Source: Globisporangium splendens (Eukaryota > Oomycota > Peronosporomycetes > Pythiales > Pythiaceae). From it: a DNA stretch of 64,000 bases. Under the pieces are notes generated by a model. The model did no database searches. It was not told the origin of the DNA and was given only the letters and a program-made list of their open reading frames with translations. Position 1 is the stretch's first letter; each line of letters begins with the position of its first letter. Of the stretch, positions 57,265 through 64,000 are shown one piece after another. Made by a program: the position numbers and the translations under genes. The stretch is from assembly GCA_006386115.1 (NCBI GenBank), contig VFIW01000003.1, positions 1,116,001 to 1,180,000 on the forward strand, written 5' to 3'.

Positions 57265-60200
57265 TATCTTTATAAGGTGAGGTATATTTAGGTTCATCTT
57301 CGTGACCTACAATATCCATTCTCCTAACTACTCTTCATTGCGAATTTCATCTAGGAGTGTAAATGTGTCTACAGCGCGGATTGCACTAGATCACTTCTGA
57401 AAGCTAAATAATCTTTGACCAGGATGGCATGTTCTCTTGGTCCAATGTGAGGCTGCCTTGTGTTGTCCAATGACCTTGGGTCTTCCGAACTTCTCACAAG
57501 CCAATGCATGACGTCGTTGTCAAGATCCTGGGTGAGATTGTTGAAAGCAGCTCTTTGAGTTGGGAAGTGCACCTGCGTTGAGGTTCTGGTATCCATGGCT
57601 AGGTTGGCGGCTGAGTCCGCCATCTTGTTGAAGGCACGGTAGTGATGGTACCATCCTCGGATGTCGATGCAATCCGCGAGTCGTCGACTTGTCTGATATA
57701 AACGTGCCAATCGGTGCTGTCGAGGGGACCGATGCATTCTCTGTTGGGAGATAATGAGTGCGCTGTCTCCAATCACGTACAACGGTTCGAAGTGACTGCG
57801 TTGGGCTTCTCGGAGTCCATGTATGAGACCCCAGTACTCGGCAAAGTTGTTGGTCGTGTCCTCCCTGCTATACGCCATGCTCGCGGCCCAAATTAAACTG
57901 GCTGTGTGCGAGTCCTTATGGACACACACGATAATGGATCCAGTCCCTCCTGGTCCTGGATTGCCGCGTGATCCACCATCGAAAAACAACAGGTAAACGC
58001 CGCGAGTACCATTTGGAGTCAAGGGGATGGCGTCGGTTTGACTGAGAAAGCAGTCGACATAGACCTTGAGAACTGCTGCAACCGTGTGACCGTCCGAGTC
58101 TCCAGCTTGCGCTTCAGCGAGTCGTGTGAGGTTTCCCATTCCTGCCTCTAATCTGGTCATCATGATCGCCATCTCAGCAGTCGATTTGATTGGATCCGAA
58201 TCCATGCGTCGCAGATGCGCACACCAAATGGCATGTATGAGCGACGCGCTCATATATCGCCACAGCATGTGTGCGACGGAATAGAGGTGATCTTGATGTT
58301 CATTGGAGAACCTGTGTCCGATAATGTGTCTCTTGATCGTGGTCCATGCACGCTTTGGAGTATCTGGTAGATCCAGACTGAAGATCCAGGTTGCGGGGTC
58401 GTGACCAGGAGTGATTCCGATCTTCGCCCATAGCGCATAAAAGTAGTTCCACACGAGTTTGGCTTTCGGACACTCCCAGAGTAGATGTTGAACAGAAGAT
58501 TGGACAACTTGGGAGCATTCAGGATTCGAGCAGGATAGATCAGCTTTCTCATAGTTCCACATGGAGAGTCGGTTGGCTTTCAGCCGGAGAAGAGTCTGGG
58601 CTGTATAAACTGTAATCCCTGGGATGCTGTGTAATTCGCTCCATTGGATTAATTTCAGTCCTGGCCACAGAGATCCTGCTGTTTGGACAGCTTTGTTGAC
58701 TGCTGCATCTCGAGTATCTTTGCCAATTTGTGTCCTCGTTGCTGCAACTTGTTGCCTATAGAAAGATCTGGTCGTATTGTATCGTCCGTTGCCACCCCAT
58801 AGTTGCACGATTCTTGTGAAACGTGGATGTGCATGGAACGGCACCTTCTGTCTGTTCAAGTCTCTTGTTGCCATGATGTCACAGTCCATTGCGGAGTGAA
58901 CTGTATGCGTAGCTTTGACTAGGGTCGTGTCGACGTGGGTCAGAGTTGCTTCGCTGGTGTGCAGATGCCATTCGTGGTTGTAATGACGTTGCCCTTGTAC
59001 GGCCGAAGCACATTTGTTTGCTGTGGTCGATACAGAAGCTGTGGGAAGTTGGATACCAACGTAGCACATAACCGCTCGAGCGCTCGAATAGATGGCCGGG
59101 AGGATCCGGAGATTCCACATGTTGGGATGAAGTTAAGCACTCCTGGTCTTATCCACTCCCATCGAAGTATGTCACTCAGTTGTGCTGTTCCAACTGATAA
59201 TGATGTGTGAGCAAGCTTGTAAGGGGAGCCGTTGGGATCAAGAAGCCACCCATCTGCAGTCGAGGTCATGTATGGCAGCCATTCTGCACAGAATGTCCCG
59301 CGTAGCTTTCGTCCTTCAGCGATGATACCTGGAAGCCTGTCAGACATTTTAGAGCTGAGGTCGATCTGGAACACATCGCCATCCCAATGAGTCTGCACAA
59401 TTGTCGACTTGAAGTGCTCGTAACACCAACGTACATTATCACGTTCTCTGGGCTCGTAGGGTCGAGAATGGAGCGACGCACATAATGCTGCGCCAGTTGT
59501 CCACATGTTATCACGAAGCTGGGGTGACCGCCTTGGAATTGCATCGAGCGGCGTGATGTACGTCGAAGAAGCCCTTGTGTTGTGCAGCAAGATTTCCCCG
59601 ATGACCTGATCGATGTGAGAGGTTGTGAGTGACCATTTGGAGACTGCTGTGGCACTCATCGTCATCAGCTCAGTTCTGATGTTGGGTACTGCCAAGCCTC
59701 CATTCATTTTTTTGAGCTCAGCTTGTTCTTCCTTCATCCACGGTTTCGCAGGCTTACCATTCCTTGAGCCCCAGACAAATTGTTTCACTAGGTCGTGTAG
59801 CTGATTGACAATAGCCGCAGAGGGCCAGGAGTGCCTGGCCACGTAAAGCACTTTGGGTATGATGACGGCACTGGCAATTGCTGCACGTTGGGCGACAGAG
59901 TGAGTTTTGAGACGCGCAAGTCGAAGTCTGACACGTAAGGTTTGGATGCACTTGGACCAGTTACTTGCATTCGAAGGCGTTTGTCCGACTTGGATGCCGA
60001 GGTAGCGGCAATGTCCTCGCGTTGTAGCACATGAATGTCACTGACTGACTCTTCGGTGGAGCTATATTCCTTGTTCAGCGGTAATACTGCAGATTTGTGC
60101 CGATTGACTCGAAGCCCAGAAGCTGCTCCATATGTGTCCAGGATTGCAAACACGGCACTAATATCCTTGGGATCGCTAAGATAAATGGTCGTGTCGTCTG

Positions 60201-60945
60201 CGTATCCTCCAATTCTGACCTCAGTTGCGCATCCTGCTGCCTGGAGTTCAACGCCGTGTATTTCGTCACTCTCTTCGATTTTCCGATAAAGAACTTCTAA
60301 CGCCAAGATGAAGAGAAGAGGGGCCAGCGGACATCCTTGACGAATTCCGGATGTTACGTTGTACTTTCTCGACAGGAAACCGTTGACAATGAACTTGTAA
60401 GTGGTTTGAGAGTGTAACACCTTCACTAAGTGCACGAACTTCAATGGGAATCCAAGATGCTGGAGCGCTTGTGCCAGAAAGCTGCGATCGAGTGAATCAT
60501 AGGCTTTAGCAAAATCAAGGAGCAACGCGATCGCTTTGGACATGGCAGGGTCGCTCGTGGCCCGCTGTTGCGCAGCCAATAGCACATCGATCGTAGTTGG
60601 GATTGCTCGCCCTGGAACGAAACCAGCTTGCATGTGATGGATAAGCCAAGGGAGCACGGTTCGTAATCTGGTTGCAAATATCCGTGTGAATATTTTGTAA
60701 TCCGAGTTGAGGAGTGCGATTGGCCTGTAGTCCAGCGGCGATGCAGCAGAGACGGACTTTTTTATGCAGTGAATATGTGCTTCATTGAACGAACTTGGTA
60801 GAACGCATTCGGGTATCCACAAGTTGAAAAGTCGCTCGAATAGACCGGTAATTTCGTCACAGTGGTCTCTGTACCAGTCATTGCCGAGTTCGTCAGGACC
60901 GTGAGCTTTGCCTCTCTTGCATTTTTTTTTTTTTTTCGTGACCTT
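57250..60945 (-). mobile_element. LINE family B inserted in a host gene, 15-base target-site duplication
   Basis: The element body is 57265-60930 on the minus strand. Both flanks carry TTTTTTCGTGACCTT (57250-57264 and 60931-60945, plus-strand sense). The 5' end is truncated upstream of the reverse transcriptase catalytic core, at the KCKRGKAHGPDELGND segment, and extra T residues (60922-60930) sit at the 5' junction. The 3' end is the standard family end. The insertion interrupts an exon. Confidence 0.9.
57369..60930 (-). pseudogene. Family B ORF2 (reverse transcriptase + RNase H), two frameshifts
   Basis: The reverse transcriptase is nearly complete, with FAKAYDSLDR, GIRQGCPLAP and YADD (about 60,200), and keeps the TGG that is TGA in the 37-kb copy. 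One-base deletions near 60,010 (GAGGAC for GAGGAAC) and 58,995 (TACAAGGG for TACAACGGG) break the frame. The last part is open to the stop at 57369 and includes the zinc knuckle and all RNase H acids. The endonuclease is missing, so the copy is not autonomous. Confidence 0.85.
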
Positions 60946-61611
60946 ATCGATCCTTCGGGATTCAGAGACACACACGACGGCTTCTGTGAGGACAAGAGAA
61001 GGCTGTGTGTTGACCATATTACTACTGATCCATCTCGTTTCGCCGTCGCGATTGTACCAGAGCACAAAGTAAGCGATATCATGGGAATCACTTGCAGGTG
61101 CGTGCTGCATTTTCCCTGCGAGAGTGATGCTTGGCTGGTCATCGCCTCCACTTTGCGCGTTGGAATTTCCCATAAACCTCCCCCACAATGCTCTGTCGAA
61201 TTTGATACTACACACATTCGCCACGGACTCACATCGCGATATGTTTCGGTGTTACCTAATATGTCAATCAACAGCCTGGTCGATGGAGAGGGAGTAGAGC
61301 CGAGAAAGGCGTCAGCGTGGACCAGTATATCGCCAGACACAACATCTGCGACCCAAACCATGAGTTGTTGTGCTTCGACGACAAATACCACAGACGACGC
61401 ATCTGGAGCAAGCGCAAACGTAGAAATCGTACCAGCTGATGCCACTTTGCCTTTTTTGTCGACTTTGCACGGTTGTTTCCTTCACCATGCCCTCGGTGAA
61501 CTACGAGCGGCTCAATGATGATTTGGTGAATCGGATAGAGCAGCGTTGTTTTCACTGTTGTCCTGATTGCAGGGCGACAAGCTCGATAGCCCAAATGCAG
61601 TCAGCAAGTCT
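60946..61611 (-). pseudogene. 5' piece of the split host gene
   Basis: Reading on the minus strand, one frame gives STFALAPDASSVVFVVEAQQ and MVWVADVVSGDILVHADAFL, a repeat-like beta-propeller pattern (about 61,420-61,250). A second frame, presumably joined by a short intron near 61,220, gives FDRALWGRFMGN and IAYFVLWYNRDGETRWISSN, and runs into the LINE at 60945. The right edge (about 61,611) abuts the 3' end of another LINE copy, so the true N-terminus lies outside the window or is lost. With its partner at 55808-57264 it forms one interrupted gene. Confidence 0.6.
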
Positions 61612-61712
61612 CTTTATACGGTGAGGTATATTTAGGTTCATCGTCGTGACCTACAATATCCATTCTCCTACCTAATCTTCATTGCGAATTTCATACAGGA
61701 GTGTAAATATAT

Positions 61713-64000
61713 CTATAGCGCGGTTTGCAATAGATCACTTCTGAATGCTAAATAATCTTTGACCAGGATGGCATGTTCTCTTGGTCCTATGTGAGGCTGC
61801 CTTGTGTTGTCCAATGACCTTGGGTCTCCCGAACTTCGCATAAGCCAATGCATGACGTCGTTGTCAAGATCCTGGGTGAGATTGTTGAAAGCAGCTCGAT
61901 GAGTTGGGAAGTGAACCTGCGTTGAGGTTCTGGTGTCCATGGCTAGGTTGGCAGCTGAGTCCGCCATCTTGTTGAAGGCACGGTAGTGATGGCACCATCC
62001 TCGGATGTCGATGCAATCCGCGAGTCGTCGACTTGTCAGGTATAAACGTGCCAATCGGTGCTGTCGAGGGGACCGATGCATTCGCTGTTGGGAGATAATG
62101 AGTGCGCTGTCTCCAATCACGTACAGCGGTTCGAAGTGAATGCGCTGGGCTTCTCGGAGTCCGTGTATGAGACCCCAGTACTCGGTAAAGTTGTTGGTCG
62201 TGTCCTTCCTGCTATAGGCCATGCTCGCAGCCCAAATTAAACTGGCTGTGTGCGAGTCCTTATGGACACGCACGATAATGGGTCCAGTCCCTCCTGGTCC
62301 TGGATTGCCGCGTGATCCACCATCGAAAAACAACAGGTAAACGCCGCGAGTACCATTTGGAGTCAAGGGGATGGCGTCGGTTTGGCTGAGAAAGCAGTCG
62401 ACATAGACCTCGAGAACTGCTGCAACCGTGTGACCGTCCGAGTCTCCAGCTTGCGCTTCAGCGAGTCGTGTGAGGTTTCGCATTCCTGCCTCTAATCTGG
62501 TCATCATGATCGCCATCTCAGAAGTCGATTCGATTGGATCCGAATCCATGCATCGCAGATGCGCACACCAAATGGCTTGTATGAGCGACGCGCTCATATA
62601 TCGCCACAGCATGTGTGCGATGGGATAGAGATGATCTTGGAGATGTTCATTAGAGAACTTGTGTCCGATAATGTGTCTCTTGATCGAGGTCCATGCATGC
62701 CTTGGAGTATGTGGTAGATCCAGACTGAAGATCCAGATTGCGGGGTCGTGACCAGGAGTGATTCCGATCTTCGCCCATAGCGCATAAAAGTAGTTCCACA
62801 CGAGTTTGGCTTTCGGACACTACCAGAATAGATGTTGAACAGAAGATTGGACAACTTGGGAGCATTCGGGATTCGAGCAGGATAGATCAGCGTTCTCATA
62901 GTTCCACATGGAGAGTCGATTGGCTTTCAGTCGGAGAAGAGTCTGAGCCGTATAAACTGTAATCCCTGGGATGTTGTGTAATTCGCTCCATTGGATTAAT
63001 TGCAGTCCTGGCCACAGAGATCCTGCTGTATGGACAGCTTTGTTGACTGCTGCATCTCGAGTATCTTTGCCAATTCGTGTTCTCGTTGCTGCAACTTGTT
63101 GCCGATAGAAAGATCTGGTCGTATTGTATCGTCCGTTGCCACCCCATAGTTGCGCGATTCTTGTGAAACGTGGATGTGCATGGAATGACACCTTCTGTCC
63201 GTTCAAGTCTCTTGTTGCCATGATGTCACAGTCCATTGCGGAGTGAACTGTATGCGTAGCTTTGACTAGGGTCGTGTCGACGTGGGTCAGAGCTGCTTCA
63301 CTGGTGTGCAGATGCCATTCGTGGTTATAATGACGTTGCCCGTTGTACAGCCGAAGCACATTTGTTTGTTGTGGTCGATACAGAAGCTGTGGGAAGTTGG
63401 ATACCAACGTGGCACATAACCGCTCGAGCGCTCGAATAGATGGCCGGGAGAATCCGGAGATTCCACGTGTTGGGATGAAGTTAAGCACTCCTGGTCTTAT
63501 CCACTCCCATCGAAGTATGTCACCCAGTTGTGCTGTTCCAACTGATAATGATGTGTGAGCAAGTTTGTAAGGGGAGCCGTTGGAATCAAGAAGCCACCCA
63601 TCTGCAGTCGAGGTCATGTGTGGCAGCCATTCTGCACAGAATGTCCCACGTAGCTTTCGTCCTTCAGCGATGATACCTGGAAGCCTGTCAGACATTTTAG
63701 AGCTGAGGTCGATAGTCAGCAAGTCGCTGTATTCGACTGGAAAGCCATCGTCTTCATCCCGGAGCGATGGTACTTCTTCCGGATTGTTCAAGGAAGCCAG
63801 AAGCGAGAGGTAGGCATTCCGCGTGATAGCAAACTTGACTTCGCCAAGCCATGCTCTCGTGTTCGACATTCCGTAGTCCATTAGAATCCCATCCCGCCAC
63901 GCTTGAAGTTCGTAATCCGTGGCTTGATCGCGTACAAGCTGCACCTGACATCCATTACCAACGGAAGATTTTCCTTCCCAACACGATGTCAAAACGAAAC
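61713..64000 (-). pseudogene. X-LINE chimeric ORF, copy 3 (one stop, open at window edge)
   Basis: From the window edge the frame is open through the X part (FVLTSCWEGKSSVGNGCQ), across the junction, and into LINE ORF2 for about 390 codons. It meets a single TAG at 62822-62820, where other copies have GAG (WEC becomes W-stop). The remaining part is open to the normal stop at 61713, with zinc knuckle residues and RNase H acids (FFDGGSRGNPGPGG, VIGDSALII, KMADSAANLAMD). Unlike copy 2 it has no frameshift. Confidence 0.8.
63714..64000 (-). other. Module X (copy 3), partial
   Basis: 287 bases identical or nearly so to the corresponding 3' part of module X in the tandem array. Like tandem unit 2 it carries the intact CCGGAAG at the point where unit 1 lost a base. 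It continues beyond the window. Confidence 0.8.

Larger units (their letters stand above)
61612..64000 (-). mobile_element. X-LINE chimera, minus-strand copy, runs off the window
   Basis: The family B 3' end begins at about 61612. LINE ORF2 sequence continues to 63713, and from 63714 to the window end the sequence is module X, joined at exactly the same point as in the tandem array (complement of GACTATCGACCTCAG). The chimera therefore exists at a second site and in the opposite orientation. The outer border is not visible. Confidence 0.85.

Overview
The window looks like nuclear DNA of an oomycete, most likely a Pythium/Phytophthora-like species. Three things support this. Genes are dense, on both strands, and split by short GT-AG introns of about 45-130 bases. 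At least two genes carry a good match to the oomycete initiator plus flanking promoter region (consensus GCTCATTYYNCAWTTT). A TTLL9-type tubulin ligase implies an organism with flagellate zoospores. The species is not identified.

Left part (about 1-29,070): ordinary compact gene space. In order: a YrhK-type membrane protein; a Prp43/DHX15 splicing helicase; a mitochondrial-type DEAD-box helicase; a multi-exon IQ-motif/WW-like protein; an IQ + coiled-coil + PX-domain protein; a MYND zinc-finger protein with a cysteine-rich C-terminus; a small Lys-rich CDV3-like protein; a TTLL9-like tubulin ligase that lacks a core segment; DPM1 (dolichol-phosphate mannose synthase); an Asn/Ser-rich membrane protein; eIF2B epsilon; an unrecognised acidic protein; and a PH-domain INPP4-type phosphoinositide 4-phosphatase. 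These are housekeeping or signalling genes with no evident operon logic. Several pairs are divergent over very short spacers.

Right part (about 30,000-64,000): a retrotransposon-filled block. Two families of non-LTR elements (LINEs) encoding RNase H are present. Family A (minus strand, TC-rich 3' tail) has a 2.5 kb copy with a perfect 16-base target-site duplication, a short copy with an imperfect 14-base duplication, and an old remnant. Family B (3' end CCTCACCTTATAAAGATA-like) has one long copy with both ORFs (37,516-46,400), several 5'-truncated copies, and an unusual chimeric derivative. In the derivative, about 1.1 kb of unrelated DNA ('module X') is joined in frame to the C-terminal half of ORF2. 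The X-LINE chimera forms a 2.8 kb tandem repeat (46,401-52,003). The same chimera with the same junction recurs, inverted, at the right edge of the window. All element ORFs seen here carry stops or frameshifts.

Host genes survive in pieces between the elements: a decayed alpha-helical-protein gene (32,757-34,868) truncated by LINEs on both sides; an EF-hand protein gene (54,827-55,807); and a multi-exon gene split by a family B insertion with a 15-base target-site duplication (pieces 55,808-57,264 and 60,946-61,611). The reading frame of the split gene rejoins exactly when the insertion is removed. The most notable items are the X-LINE chimera, the cleanly datable insertions, and the TTLL9 gene that appears to have lost the exon carrying an ATP-site motif.
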